Shown one piece after another: positions 17,266 to 26,277 of a stretch of 64,000 bases of DNA. The stretch is taken from contig NZ_CP152375.1 in the NCBI RefSeq assembly GCF_051132615.1, positions 248,001 through 312,000 of the forward strand, in the 5' to 3' direction. The notes beneath the pieces are model-generated. The model did no database searches. It was not told where the DNA came from and saw nothing but the letters and a program-made list of their open reading frames with translations. Every line of letters starts with the position of its first letter. Positions within the stretch are counted from its first letter, which is position 1. The position numbers and the translations under genes were made by a program. The DNA is from G051132615 sp051132615. GTDB taxonomy: Bacteria; Pseudomonadota; Gammaproteobacteria; Burkholderiales; Neisseriaceae.

Positions 17266-18492
17266 ATGGCTCTAATTGTACAAAAATATGGGGGTACCTC
17301 TGTTGGTAGCATAGAACGTATCAAAAATGTTGCCAAACGTGTCGCTAAATTTAAAGCTCAGGGGCACGATATTGTTGTGGTATTGTCAGCAATGAGCGGT
17401 GAGACAAACCGCTTGATTGCCTTGGCAAAAGAAATACAGGAACATCCAGACCCAAGAGAGCTGGATATGATTGTGTCTACAGGTGAACAAGTAACGATTG
17501 GTTTATTAGCTATGACCTTAAAAACCATGGGGTTGGACGCTATAAGCTACTGTGGCTGGCAAATTCCTATTGTGACGGATACGGCTCATACAAAAGCCCG
17601 TATTCAAACAATTGATGAAAACAAAATGCGTGCTGATTTAAAAGCCGGCAGAGTTGTTGTTGTTGCTGGTTTTCAAGGCATTAGTGAAGAAGGCAATGTC
17701 AGCACTTTAGGTCGTGGTGGCTCTGACACTTCAGCAGTTGCTTTGGCTGCCGCGTTAAAAGCGGATGAATGTCAGATTTATACTGATGTAGACGGTGTGT
17801 ATACTACTGACCCACGAGTTGTACCAGAAGCCAAACGGTTAAAAACCATTACATTTGAAGAAATGCTGGAGTTAGCCAGTTTAGGTTCGAAGGTACTACA
17901 AATACGTTCAGTTGAATTTGCTGGAAAATATAATGTACGCTTAAGAGTACTCAGTAGCCTAACCGAAGAAACCGGTGAAGGAACGTTAATTACTTATGAG
18001 GAAGACAGTAATATGGAAAAAGCATTAGTTTCTGGTATAGCCTTTGACAAAAATCAGGCTCGTATTAATGTAAAAGGTATCCCAGACAAACCTGGTGTTG
18101 CCTATCAAATTTTAGGTCCTATTGCTGAATCTAATGTTGAAATTGATATGATCATCCAAAATGCAGGTGAAAATGGTACAACCGATTTTTCCTTTACTGT
18201 ACCTAAAGATGAATATCATAGAGCCATGAAAATTCTGACAGAACTACAACCTGTTCTTGGAGCAACCCAAATCGATGGAGACAATGCTGTAGCGAAAGTA
18301 TCTATTGTTGGAGTCGGTATGCGCTCACACAGTGGTGTCGCATCAACTATGTTCCGTGCTTTAGCAGAAGAAGGGATTAATATTTCTTTAATCAGTACTT
18401 CTGAAATCAAAATTTCAGTACTTATTGAAGAAAAATATCTTGAACTGGCCACTCGTGTGTTACACAAAGCATTCGAACTAGAAAAAGTATAA
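17266..18492 (+). CDS. lysC: Aspartate kinase
   Basis: Phosphorylates aspartate, the first step to lysine, threonine and methionine, and to diaminopimelate for the wall. 408 residues. The kinase domain covers about 1-245 (start VQKYGGTSVGS; GRGGSDTSAVALAAAL near 150; YTDVDGVYTTDPRVV near 170). Two ACT regulatory domains follow (about 265-408), implying feedback control by lysine and/or threonine. A GAGGA ten bases before an internal ATG at 18013 could start a 159-residue beta subunit made only of the ACT region. The main ATG has AAGAAG upstream. It stands alone, ended by a strong terminator. Confidence 0.95.
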   Translation: MALIVQKYGGTSVGSIERIKNVAKRVAKFKAQGHDIVVVLSAMSGETNRLIALAKEIQEHPDPRELDMIVSTGEQVTIGLLAMTLKTMGLDAISYCGWQIPIVTDTAHTKARIQTIDENKMRADLKAGRVVVVAGFQGISEEGNVSTLGRGGSDTSAVALAAALKADECQIYTDVDGVYTTDPRVVPEAKRLKTITFEEMLELASLGSKVLQIRSVEFAGKYNVRLRVLSSLTEETGEGTLITYEEDSNMEKALVSGIAFDKNQARINVKGIPDKPGVAYQILGPIAESNVEIDMIIQNAGENGTTDFSFTVPKDEYHRAMKILTELQPVLGATQIDGDNAVAKVSIVGVGMRSHSGVASTMFRALAEEGINISLISTSEIKISVLIEEKYLELATRVLHKAFELEKV

Positions 18493-18511
18493 AGATATTG
18501 ATAACCACAAT

Positions 18512-18539
18512 AAAAAAGCCACTTAAAAGTGGCTTTTTT
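18512..18539 (+). terminator. lysC terminator
   Basis: Inverted repeat AAAAAAGCCACTT / AAGTGGCTTTTTT with a 2-4 base loop and a T-run. The mirrored A-run means it may also stop the minus-strand lipoprotein gene that ends at 18561. Confidence 0.88.
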
Positions 18540-18560
18540 ATTGAATATATGACTGGCTAT

Positions 18561-19025
18561 TTAATTATTAATAGGCAATACACGGTCTGTTTTACCACCT
18601 GAAACAATTTTTACCCTTTGCCCAGTACTGATATTAATATCCGCAGCTTGCACCACAGAAATCAACTGATTACTGTCGTCCAATCTCACTGTAATTTCAT
18701 AACCCTTACGATTTATCGCTTCTTGCCCTTTTTGTGCGCCATAACCACCAATAACAGCCCCCACAATAGTTCCTAAAATACGTCCATTACCTTTACCAAC
18801 AGAATTACCGGCAACACCACCTATAGCCGCACCAGCGACGGTTAATAAATCACTAGAATCATTATGAATAGCAATTTCATTAACAGATACAACGGTTCCT
18901 AAACGAACAGTTTGTGCTGTACGTGCTTCTGTTGTATTGTAATAACCAGCAGAACTGGTACCGCATGCAACTAAAGATGCCGAGAAACAAGCAACAAAAA
19001 GATATTTTAATGATGTTTTAAACAT
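18561..19025 (-). CDS. Glycine-zipper outer-membrane lipoprotein (SlyB/Pcp-like)
   Basis: A 154-residue lipoprotein. The signal peptide ends in the lipobox LVAC with the lipidated cysteine at residue 21. A glycine-zipper segment at about residues 64-100 (GAAIGGVAGNSVGKGNG, then GTIVGAVIGGYGAQKG) is typical of the SlyB/Pcp 2TM family, which sits in the outer membrane and is linked to envelope integrity. A small beta-rich C-terminal part follows (ITVRLDDSNQLISVVQ). The precise role is unknown. It starts 25 bases from the pyrD stop, so the two may be cotranscribed. Confidence 0.8.
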   Translation of the reverse strand: MFKTSLKYLFVACFSASLVACGTSSAGYYNTTEARTAQTVRLGTVVSVNEIAIHNDSSDLLTVAGAAIGGVAGNSVGKGNGRILGTIVGAVIGGYGAQKGQEAINRKGYEITVRLDDSNQLISVVQAADINISTGQRVKIVSGGKTDRVLPINN

Positions 19026-19049
19026 ATTATTCTCTCCTAGAAATAAAAC

Positions 19050-20075
19050 TTAAATTTTGTTTTGCTGTTTTAAAATTGCTTGAATGCAATTTTCAACTAA
19101 TCCTGTACCTTGGAACACTAAACCGCTATAAAGTTGCACAGCTTGTGCACCTAATTCAAGTTTTTTTACTGCATCATTTCCTGTCATAATACCACCAACG
19201 CCAATTATTGCGACCTTATTTTGCAAATGTTTACTTAACAACTGCAATACCTGATTACTTTTTTCTTTTAAAGGATACCCAGAGAGCCCTCCTTGTTCTT
19301 GAGCATATTGGGCACTAATCATGCTTTTATCTATTGTTGTATTGGTTGCAATCACACCATCTATTTCATTATGAATGAGCACATTAGCCAACTGAGCAAT
19401 CTGGATTTCGTCCATATCAGGCGCAATTTTTACCACCAATGGCACATAACGATTATACTGATCAGCTAACTGTAATTGTTTTGCTTTTAAGCCAGACAGT
19501 AAAGCTTCTAATTGATGCTCACTTTGTAGGCTTCGTAAATTCTGTGTATTAGGTGATGAAATATTAATGGCAATATAACTGGCAAAAGGATATGCCTTTT
19601 CCAAACAAATCAAATAATCATCTAGTGCTTTTTCTATTGGTGTGGTTGCATTTTTACCAATGTTAATACCCAACACCCCTTTGTATTGGCTTTTTTTAAT
19701 ATTTTCAATTAAAACATCAATACCATCATTATTAAACCCCATACGATTAATAATGGCTTGTTCTCGTATCAATCGAAATAACCTAGGCTTATCATTACCT
19801 GACTGCGGTTTTGGTGTCACTGTTCCTACTTCAAGAAAACCAAAACCTAAACTTGCCAATGCATCAATATATGCACCATTTTTGTCTAACCCTGCTGCAG
19901 TTCCTATCGGATTAGGTAAATCTAATCCCATCAGCTTCAGTGGGCATGAAGATATTGCATGGGGAATAAGGGAAGCCAATCCTAACTGGTGAACCTTTTT
20001 AAATAAAGCCAACCCTCGAGTATGGGCTTTTTCTGCATCTAAACGAAATAACAAAGGCTGAATTAGCTTATACAT
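19050..20075 (-). CDS. pyrD: Dihydroorotate dehydrogenase (quinone), class 2
   Basis: Membrane-associated FMN enzyme that oxidises dihydroorotate to orotate with a quinone acceptor in pyrimidine synthesis. 341 residues, matching E. coli PyrD (336). The N-terminal helical extension MYKLIQPLLFRLDAEKAHTR marks class 2 and binds the membrane. Also seen: GTAAGLDKNGAYIDAL near residue 60, the catalytic-serine loop INISSPNTQNLRSLQ near 170, and the FMN phosphate site IGVGGIMTGNDAVKKL near 292. The gene upstream on the same strand is the S49 protease. Confidence 0.96.
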   Translation of the reverse strand: MYKLIQPLLFRLDAEKAHTRGLALFKKVHQLGLASLIPHAISSCPLKLMGLDLPNPIGTAAGLDKNGAYIDALASLGFGFLEVGTVTPKPQSGNDKPRLFRLIREQAIINRMGFNNDGIDVLIENIKKSQYKGVLGINIGKNATTPIEKALDDYLICLEKAYPFASYIAINISSPNTQNLRSLQSEHQLEALLSGLKAKQLQLADQYNRYVPLVVKIAPDMDEIQIAQLANVLIHNEIDGVIATNTTIDKSMISAQYAQEQGGLSGYPLKEKSNQVLQLLSKHLQNKVAIIGVGGIMTGNDAVKKLELGAQAVQLYSGLVFQGTGLVENCIQAILKQQNKI

Positions 20076-20134
20076 AATTTTCTTTACTCATTTAAGATAT
20101 CAATTAAAAATGCGATCACCAGTTTATAAAAAAA

Positions 20135-21076
20135 TCACCATCCTACTTGAGTTAAACTATCAAAACTTTGTTTAATCTCTCCACGTATGCCTTTACCCAA
20201 ATATTTTGCCAAACCTTTAGGTTCAAGAGTGTAGTTTACAGTTGGCAGCTTCACAGTATCTCTGGCAACACTTCTGACACTCCCTAAACCATCCACCAAG
20301 CCATTTTTCACACCTTGAGAACCTGTATAGACTCGCCCACTAAAAATATCTGGATCGTTTTTGTCTTTTAAGGCAGCACCTCTGCCATTTTTGACAGCAG
20401 CAATAAACTGTTGGTGAATTTCATTTAACAATTCCTGCCATATCTCAGCTTGAGCTGGATTTTCTGGACTGAATGGATCGCCCATACCTTTATTCGCACC
20501 AGCAGTTTTCAAACGTCTTTCAATACCCAATTTTTCAATTGCTTTATCAAAACCAAAGCCCCCAGAAATGACACCAATACTGCCAACTAAACTTGCTTGA
20601 TTTGCATAAATTTTATCTGCCGCACTGGCGATATAATAACAACCAGAAGCACACACATCTTCTACCACCACATAAACAGGAATAGAACTATTTTTCTTTT
20701 TCAAAGCAATAATTTCATCATATGCAATACCTGAAATCACAGGTGAACCACCAGGGCTATTGGCTCTCAAAATAATGGCTTTAACACTAGGGTTTTTATA
20801 GGCATTTTCCATTCCAGCAAGTAAAAAACTGGCATTATCATTCTCACTATCAATCGTACCTGATAAATTAACCACAGCCACATGATCACTGGTCATTTCA
20901 GAAATTTTACCTATACTCATCACAATAGGTAATACAATCAAAAACAGAAGAAGCAAACCAATATAAATAAATCTAAACGCAATTTTCCAACGTCTAGCAG
21001 TGCGTTGTTCTTTTTGTGAGTCAGTCAATAATTTAATAATGACTTCTTTTTCCCACTGATTATCTAACTCACTCAT
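20135..21076 (-). CDS. sppA: S49 family signal-peptide peptidase (SppA-like)
   Basis: Inner-membrane serine protease of 313 residues with one N-terminal membrane anchor (about residues 30-52) and a periplasmic S49 domain. It is thought to degrade cleaved signal peptides. Seen: RANSPGGSPVISG near residue 103, the serine nucleophile in VCASGCYYIASAADKIYA near 143, and GSIGVISGGFGFDKAIEK holding the lysine region. It is the short single-domain type rather than the 618-residue E. coli SppA. It follows era on the same strand by 25 bases. Confidence 0.88.
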   Translation of the reverse strand: MSELDNQWEKEVIIKLLTDSQKEQRTARRWKIAFRFIYIGLLLLFLIVLPIVMSIGKISEMTSDHVAVVNLSGTIDSENDNASFLLAGMENAYKNPSVKAIILRANSPGGSPVISGIAYDEIIALKKKNSSIPVYVVVEDVCASGCYYIASAADKIYANQASLVGSIGVISGGFGFDKAIEKLGIERRLKTAGANKGMGDPFSPENPAQAEIWQELLNEIHQQFIAAVKNGRGAALKDKNDPDIFSGRVYTGSQGVKNGLVDGLGSVRSVARDTVKLPTVNYTLEPKGLAKYLGKGIRGEIKQSFDSLTQVGW

Positions 21077-21101
21077 GTATTTTCCTTTATTCTCTTTAAA
21101 G

Positions 21102-21995
21102 TTATAACCCTAGTTCTTTTAAAAACCTGACATCATCAGCCCAACCAGATTTTACTTTCACCCAAACCTTTAAAAACACTTTTGCATCAAATAGCTTTTC
21201 CATATCAATACGTGCTTCAGTTGATATTTTCTTCAGTTTCTCACCACTTTTGCCAATCAGCATTCCTTTTTGACTATCTTTATCAACCAATACGGCAATA
21301 TGAATTCTTTTTAACCCACTTTCTTCTACAGTGAATGATTCAACTTCAACATTCATGGCATAAGGCAACTCTTCGCCCATATAACGAAATAGTTTTTCCC
21401 TCACAATTTCTGTGGCTAAAAAACGTTCACTTTTATCTGTAATCATTTCTTCTGGATAAAGGGGAATACCCTCTGGCAAGAATAAGCGTGCTTTTTGTAA
21501 TAATTCACCTAATCTTTGTCCATGTTTTGCGCTAACCACTTCCATTTGAGCAAAATGATGACGTTGCATCAAATCATTCACAAAATTGTGTAAATGTAAT
21601 TTATCTTTTACTTTATCTTGCTTGTTGACAACCAAAATAACAGGAACATGTTTCGGAAAAAATTTAAGCAATTGCTCATCTTCATGCCCAACATTTAAAG
21701 CTTCGACAACCCAAAAAATAACATCGACTCCAGCTAATGTTTCCGTTACATTTTGATTCAAACGGTCATTTAAAGCATTACGATGTTTTGTTTGAAAACC
21801 AGGCGTATCTACAAAAATGAATTGTGTCTCATGATCTGTATAGATGCCTGTAATTTTATGGCGTGTTGTTTGTGCTTTTTTAGAAGTAATACTGATTTTT
21901 TGACCAATTAAATGATTCATTAATGTAGACTTTCCTACATTTGGGCGCCCCACAATTGCCACAAAACCACAACGAAATCCTAATGAATCATTCAT
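21102..21995 (-). CDS. era: Era, ribosome-assembly GTPase
   Basis: GTPase that binds the 3' end of 16S rRNA and assists 30S subunit maturation. 297 residues. The GTPase domain has GRPNVGKST at about 16-24, DTPGFQTKHRNAL near 63 and VNKQDKVKD near 127. The C-terminal KH domain shows VLVDKDSQKGMLIGKSGEKL with its GxxG loop near 240. Its start overlaps the end of rnc by eight bases, the classic rnc-era coupling. Confidence 0.97.
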   Translation of the reverse strand: MNDSLGFRCGFVAIVGRPNVGKSTLMNHLIGQKISITSKKAQTTRHKITGIYTDHETQFIFVDTPGFQTKHRNALNDRLNQNVTETLAGVDVIFWVVEALNVGHEDEQLLKFFPKHVPVILVVNKQDKVKDKLHLHNFVNDLMQRHHFAQMEVVSAKHGQRLGELLQKARLFLPEGIPLYPEEMITDKSERFLATEIVREKLFRYMGEELPYAMNVEVESFTVEESGLKRIHIAVLVDKDSQKGMLIGKSGEKLKKISTEARIDMEKLFDAKVFLKVWVKVKSGWADDVRFLKELGL

Positions 21996-22707
21996 TCTTT
22001 TTTTTACCTAATGGAAAATTTTGCTCAATGTATATTAACGCATCTTTTGCAGCTAACTGCTCAGCTTGCCTTCTACTACTACCCTCACCCTTAGAAATAA
22101 AAGCCAGCTCACCTAAATCACACTCAACAACAAAAATTTGCTCATGTGCTTCACCTTTTTGTGCCAAAATACGGTACTTTGGTAAGGCCAATTTTCTAGC
22201 TTGTAATGCTTCTTGTAAAGAGGTTTTGTCATCTTTACCTTGATGACGAATATCTATATTTTTGATTCGCTCACAAAACAGATGCCGAACGACTTGTTCT
22301 GCTTTTAAAAAGTCGCTATCAAAACTAACCGCAGCAAAAATAGCCTCAACCGCATCAGCTAAAATAGAAGGGCGTCGAAAGCCCCCACTTTTGAGTTCAC
22401 CCTCACCCAAAAGCAACACATCACCCAATTTCAAACCCATGGCTATTTGCGCTAAGGTATCTTGATTAACCAGGCTAGACCTAAGCCGAGACAACTCCCC
22501 TTCACTTAATGAAGGGAAAGCATCAAATAACATTTTGGCAACGCTGTAATTTAAAATAGAGTCCCCAATAAACTCTAGACGTTCATTATTTTGAGCGGAA
22601 TAACTTCGATGAGTTAATGCCTGAATCAAAATAGTTGGTTGAACAAAACGATAACCCAACTGTTTTTGCAGTTGGGTCAACAAATGATTGGGTAATTTAA
22701 TACTCAA
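21988..22707 (-). CDS. rnc: Ribonuclease III
   Basis: Double-strand-specific endoribonuclease for rRNA precursor processing and mRNA control. 239 residues. The catalytic signature NERLEFIGDSIL is near residue 38, with a second acidic cluster at ILADAVEAIFAAV near 115. The C-terminal dsRNA-binding domain (about 155-228) includes LAFISKGEGSSRRQAEQLAA. It lies between DUF4845 and era, an order common in betaproteobacteria, and overlaps era by eight bases. Confidence 0.97.
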   Translation of the reverse strand: MSIKLPNHLLTQLQKQLGYRFVQPTILIQALTHRSYSAQNNERLEFIGDSILNYSVAKMLFDAFPSLSEGELSRLRSSLVNQDTLAQIAMGLKLGDVLLLGEGELKSGGFRRPSILADAVEAIFAAVSFDSDFLKAEQVVRHLFCERIKNIDIRHQGKDDKTSLQEALQARKLALPKYRILAQKGEAHEQIFVVECDLGELAFISKGEGSSRRQAEQLAAKDALIYIEQNFPLGKKKNE

Positions 22708-22722
22708 AACATCTATATCCTT

Positions 22723-23085
22723 TTAATTAGACTTTGTTTCAAAATCAAAGTAAAGGCTGATATTCCAAACCAAAGGAACTTTACGAGACCAATTCATACT
22801 ATATTCATATTTACCACTTACATTAATTACTTTAAGTTCCCTGATATCCTCATCACGCAAATCATCAACAGAACTAAGCTTCAATGTTTTTTTCAAACCA
22901 GCTTTTGCCGCAGCAGCACTTTGATAGTTATCATCTGCAGCTTTAACCATTGCCCGTTTAACATTTCCAGCATAAGAATAAACTGGGATAATTTTCACAG
23001 CCAAGACAATAATGACCAAACCAATAAAACAAGCAAACACCATGCCAATAGCAGTTATGCCTTTTTGAGTATTACGATTATTCAT
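22723..23085 (-). CDS. DUF4845 membrane protein
   Basis: A 120-residue protein with one N-terminal membrane segment (about residues 9-31, GITAIGMVFACFIGLVIIVL in part), then a small periplasmic domain rich in Lys/Val. It is the DUF4845 protein regularly found between lepB and rnc in betaproteobacteria. The N-terminus resembles a type IV pilin-like segment, but no pilin cleavage site is clear. Its function is unknown. It is 15 bases from rnc. Confidence 0.8.
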   Translation of the reverse strand: MNNRNTQKGITAIGMVFACFIGLVIIVLAVKIIPVYSYAGNVKRAMVKAADDNYQSAAAAKAGLKKTLKLSSVDDLRDEDIRELKVINVSGKYEYSMNWSRKVPLVWNISLYFDFETKSN

Positions 23086-23167
23086 AAAAAATCCACAATA
23101 GTATTATTAAAAAATCTATCAAACTAAGTTTTGTCAAAATTAGCACATATTCCTCAAGACAACAATA

Positions 23168-24172
23168 TTATTTTATGGTTGTACCTATTCTAGCAAAATC
23201 TGAAAAATTCATCCAAACTAAAAATGCTTTTCCCACAATTAATTGATCATCCACAAATCCCCAATAGCGACTGTCTAAACTATTATCACGATTGTCCCCC
23301 ATCGCAAAATAATTGCCTTCAGGAACCTTACAAATAAATCCTGATAAAGCATACTGACAATTGTCCCTAAAGGGAAAATTTGATCGTACTTGCCCCAAAC
23401 TTAAAGTAGGTGCATCTTGAATCTGAAAAATATCGTATTCTTTTTTGTCCAAATTTTCTTTAAATACCTTATTTTCAATAGAAACCGTACCATTAAGTGT
23501 CTGTTCTGTATAGCTGGCTTGACCAATTGGTTGATCCACGACTGTTTGCCCATTTATTTTTAATACTTTATCTCTATATTCTATAATGTCTCCAGGCAAT
23601 GCCACTATCCGTTTAATATAATTTAAACTTGGCTGCTCTGGATAATTAAAAACCACGACGTCACCACGTTGAATAGAACCTGTAGGAATCATCACCTTAT
23701 TTAAAATAGGCACTCGAATACCATATGAAAATTTATTCACTAAAATAAAATCACCAACAATTAGTCCCGGCCTCATTGAACTAGAAGGAATTTGAAATGG
23801 CTCTACAACGAAACTACGTAAGACAAAAACGATTAAAATGATGGAAAAGAAACCTCTCATATAATCAACAAAATGGCCTGCCGAATAAGATGCTGTTTGC
23901 TCTGCTGTCTGCTGTTGTTTTTTATAGGCGCGGAACAACACTTTATCGTAAACCCAAGTCGCACCTGTAAAAACAACAAAAATCAATAAAACCGCAGTAA
24001 AACTAAAAAATTTGGATAAAACACCAAATACACCTACCATCATCAGCAAATAACCCCATTGCAGATTGCTTGACCATTCTTGTCCCTCTTTTCTGGATTT
24101 ATCACTGATAAAAAATAATATGGCTCCCACAATTAAAGCACCTATAGCTGCCATAAATAATGTTTGACTCAC
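23168..24172 (-). CDS. lepB: Signal peptidase I
   Basis: Inner-membrane protease that removes signal peptides from exported proteins. 334 residues. There are membrane segments near the N-terminus (about 4-22 and 44-80), then a further hydrophobic stretch near 110-125. The catalytic serine is in QIPSSSMRPGLIVGDFI near residue 133, the general-base lysine in YIKRIVALPGD near 190, and the box E motif GDNRDNSLDSR near 292. lepA ends two bases before its start, so lepA-lepB are coupled as usual. Confidence 0.97.
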   Translation of the reverse strand: MSQTLFMAAIGALIVGAILFFISDKSRKEGQEWSSNLQWGYLLMMVGVFGVLSKFFSFTAVLLIFVVFTGATWVYDKVLFRAYKKQQQTAEQTASYSAGHFVDYMRGFFSIILIVFVLRSFVVEPFQIPSSSMRPGLIVGDFILVNKFSYGIRVPILNKVMIPTGSIQRGDVVVFNYPEQPSLNYIKRIVALPGDIIEYRDKVLKINGQTVVDQPIGQASYTEQTLNGTVSIENKVFKENLDKKEYDIFQIQDAPTLSLGQVRSNFPFRDNCQYALSGFICKVPEGNYFAMGDNRDNSLDSRYWGFVDDQLIVGKAFLVWMNFSDFARIGTTIK

Positions 24173-24174
24173 TT

Positions 24175-25968
24175 TTATTTGTCTCCGACTTGTAGAATTG
24201 CCAAGAATGCACTTTGTGGAATTTCAACATTCCCTACTTGTTTCATTCGTTTTTTTCCTGCTTTTTGCTTTTCCAATAATTTTTTCTTACGAGTAATATC
24301 GCCACCATAACATTTTGCCAACACATTTTTACGTAAAGCTTTAACTGTTTCTCTAGCAATAATCTGATTACCTATAGCCGCTTGAATAGCAATATCAAAC
24401 ATTTGTCTAGGAATCAACTCTCGCATTTTTGCCGCAAGTTCTCTACCACGATAAACAGAATTTTGCTTATGCACAATTAAGCTTAAAGCATCTACTTTTT
24501 CGCTATTAACCAAAATATCTAACTTTACTAAATCCGCAGCTTGAAACTCTTTAAAATCATAATCTAAAGATGCATAACCACGACTTGTTGATTTGAGTTT
24601 ATCAAAAAAGTCCATAACAACTTCATTCATGGGTAGATCATAAGTTAGCATAACTTGCCGCCCCATATACTGCATATTGACTTGGATGCCCCGCTTTTGA
24701 TTGCATAAAGTCATTACTGCTCCAACATAATCCTGTGGCACCAAAATAGTAGCCGTAATAATAGGCTCATAAATGACATTCACTTTGGCTAAATCTGGGA
24801 GCTTAGAAGGATTCTCTACCTCTTGTATTGTGCCGTCTTTTAACTCTACCTGATATACAACTGTTGGCGCAGTTGTAATCAAATCCATATCGAACTCTCG
24901 CTCTAAGCGCTCTTGTATGATTTCTAAATGCAAAAGCCCTAAAAAGCCGCATCTAAAACCAAAACCTAAAGCTTGAGAGACCTCAGGTTCAAACTTCAAA
25001 GAGGCATCATTTAATTGTAACTTTTCTAAAGCATCTCGTAAATTATCATAATCATGACTCTCTACAGGATAAAGCCCTGCAAAGACTTGTGATTGTACTT
25101 CTTTAAAACCTGGTAACGCTTCTTGAGCAGGCGTTTTAACTGAAGTAATGGTGTCCCCTACTTTAGCTGCTCCAAGCTCTTTTAATCCTGTGATCAAAAA
25201 GCCTACTTCACCAGCTTGCAATGATTCCTTTGCCACAGATTTAGGTGTAAAGATACCAATTTGCTCAACCAAATGTTCAGTGTTGGTGGCCATAAATTTG
25301 ATTTTTTCTTTTAAAGAAATACTGCCATCAACCACACGAATCAACATCACCACACCGACATAATTATCAAACCATGAATCGATAATCAGCGCTTTTAAAG
25401 GTGCCTGAGCATCACCTTTTGGCGGGGGTATTTTGGCAATAACAGCCTCTAGGATATCCTCTATACCAATACCACTTTTTGCTGATGCCCGTACCGCATC
25501 AATCGCTTCAATACCAATAATATCTTCTATTTCCTGACTGACTCGCTCAGGTTCTGCTGCAGGTAAATCAATCTTATTTAAAACAGGCACCACTTCAACA
25601 CCCAAGTCTATTGCGGTATAACAATTGGCAACGGTTTGTGCTTCTACTCCTTGAGAAGCATCCACTACCAATAAAGCACCTTCACAAGCTGACAATGAAC
25701 GAGACACTTCATAAGAGAAGTCCACGTGACCTGGAGTATCAATTAAATTTAAATGATACACCTGCCCATCCTTTGCCTTATATTGTAATGCAGCTGTCTG
25801 GGCTTTAATAGTAATGCCACGTTCTTTTTCAATATCCATTGAATCAAGTACTTGCGCACTCATTTCACGCATATCTAAGCCACCACAAAATTGGATAAAA
25901 CGGTCTGCCAATGTGGATTTTCCATGATCAATATGGGCAATAATAGAAAAATTTCGAATATGTTTCAT
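24175..25968 (-). CDS. lepA: LepA / EF4 translation GTPase
   Basis: Ribosome-associated GTPase (elongation factor 4) acting in initiation and 30S assembly. 597 residues from the ATG at 25968, matching E. coli (599). Seen: AHIDHGKSTLADRF at about 9-22, DTPGHVDFSYEVSRSL near 80, LNKIDLPAAEPE near 133, and the LepA-specific C-terminal domain ending in YGGDITRKKKLLEKQKAGKK, which binds rRNA. A longer frame from a TTG would start inside the hairpin at 25989-26017, so I chose the ATG, which has AAAGAG in front. It forms an operon with lepB. Confidence 0.97.
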   Translation of the reverse strand: MKHIRNFSIIAHIDHGKSTLADRFIQFCGGLDMREMSAQVLDSMDIEKERGITIKAQTAALQYKAKDGQVYHLNLIDTPGHVDFSYEVSRSLSACEGALLVVDASQGVEAQTVANCYTAIDLGVEVVPVLNKIDLPAAEPERVSQEIEDIIGIEAIDAVRASAKSGIGIEDILEAVIAKIPPPKGDAQAPLKALIIDSWFDNYVGVVMLIRVVDGSISLKEKIKFMATNTEHLVEQIGIFTPKSVAKESLQAGEVGFLITGLKELGAAKVGDTITSVKTPAQEALPGFKEVQSQVFAGLYPVESHDYDNLRDALEKLQLNDASLKFEPEVSQALGFGFRCGFLGLLHLEIIQERLEREFDMDLITTAPTVVYQVELKDGTIQEVENPSKLPDLAKVNVIYEPIITATILVPQDYVGAVMTLCNQKRGIQVNMQYMGRQVMLTYDLPMNEVVMDFFDKLKSTSRGYASLDYDFKEFQAADLVKLDILVNSEKVDALSLIVHKQNSVYRGRELAAKMRELIPRQMFDIAIQAAIGNQIIARETVKALRKNVLAKCYGGDITRKKKLLEKQKAGKKRMKQVGNVEIPQSAFLAILQVGDK

Positions 25969-25988
25969 AAACTCTTTAAGTAACAATA

Positions 25989-26017
25989 ACAAGGGCAGGT
26001 TCTTTTCCTGCCCTTGT
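25989..26017 (-). terminator. Hairpin between the degQ unit and lepA
   Basis: Perfect 11-bp stem ACAAGGGCAGG / CCTGCCCTTGT with a 7-base loop. On the minus strand a mixed T-rich stretch (TATTGTTACTT) follows, so it is probably the terminator of the degQ-glutaredoxin unit just upstream of lepA. Confidence 0.65.
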
Positions 26018-26037
26018 GTTTAAGAAGGTTTCGTATT

Positions 26038-26277
26038 CTAACCTAACTTTGCCAAATATGCACGTAAAGCTGACTCATCTAAATGCCAATGACAAATCTG
26101 GTTGTGTTCATGCATTAAAACAGGCACCAACTCATTGTATAAAGCTTCTAATGCTGGGTTAGCATCTACATCAACCACATTCAATTCAAACTTAAGCTCT
26201 GGCTGCAAAGCTTGTAATTGAGCGCGCATTTGATGGCATAAATGACAATACTCACGAAACATTAAGGTTAAAATCAT
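26038..26277 (-). CDS. Glutaredoxin-like thioredoxin-fold protein
   Basis: A 79-residue protein with the redox motif CHLC at residues 12-15 and a short thioredoxin fold (FELNVVDVDANPALEALY). The cis-proline position reads VPVL near residue 53. It matches the glutaredoxin-like DUF836 family. Its ATG overlaps the degQ stop by four bases, so it is translated with the protease. It probably acts as a cytoplasmic thiol reductant, since no signal peptide is present. The partner is unknown. Confidence 0.78.
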   Translation of the reverse strand: MILTLMFREYCHLCHQMRAQLQALQPELKFELNVVDVDANPALEALYNELVPVLMHEHNQICHWHLDESALRAYLAKLG

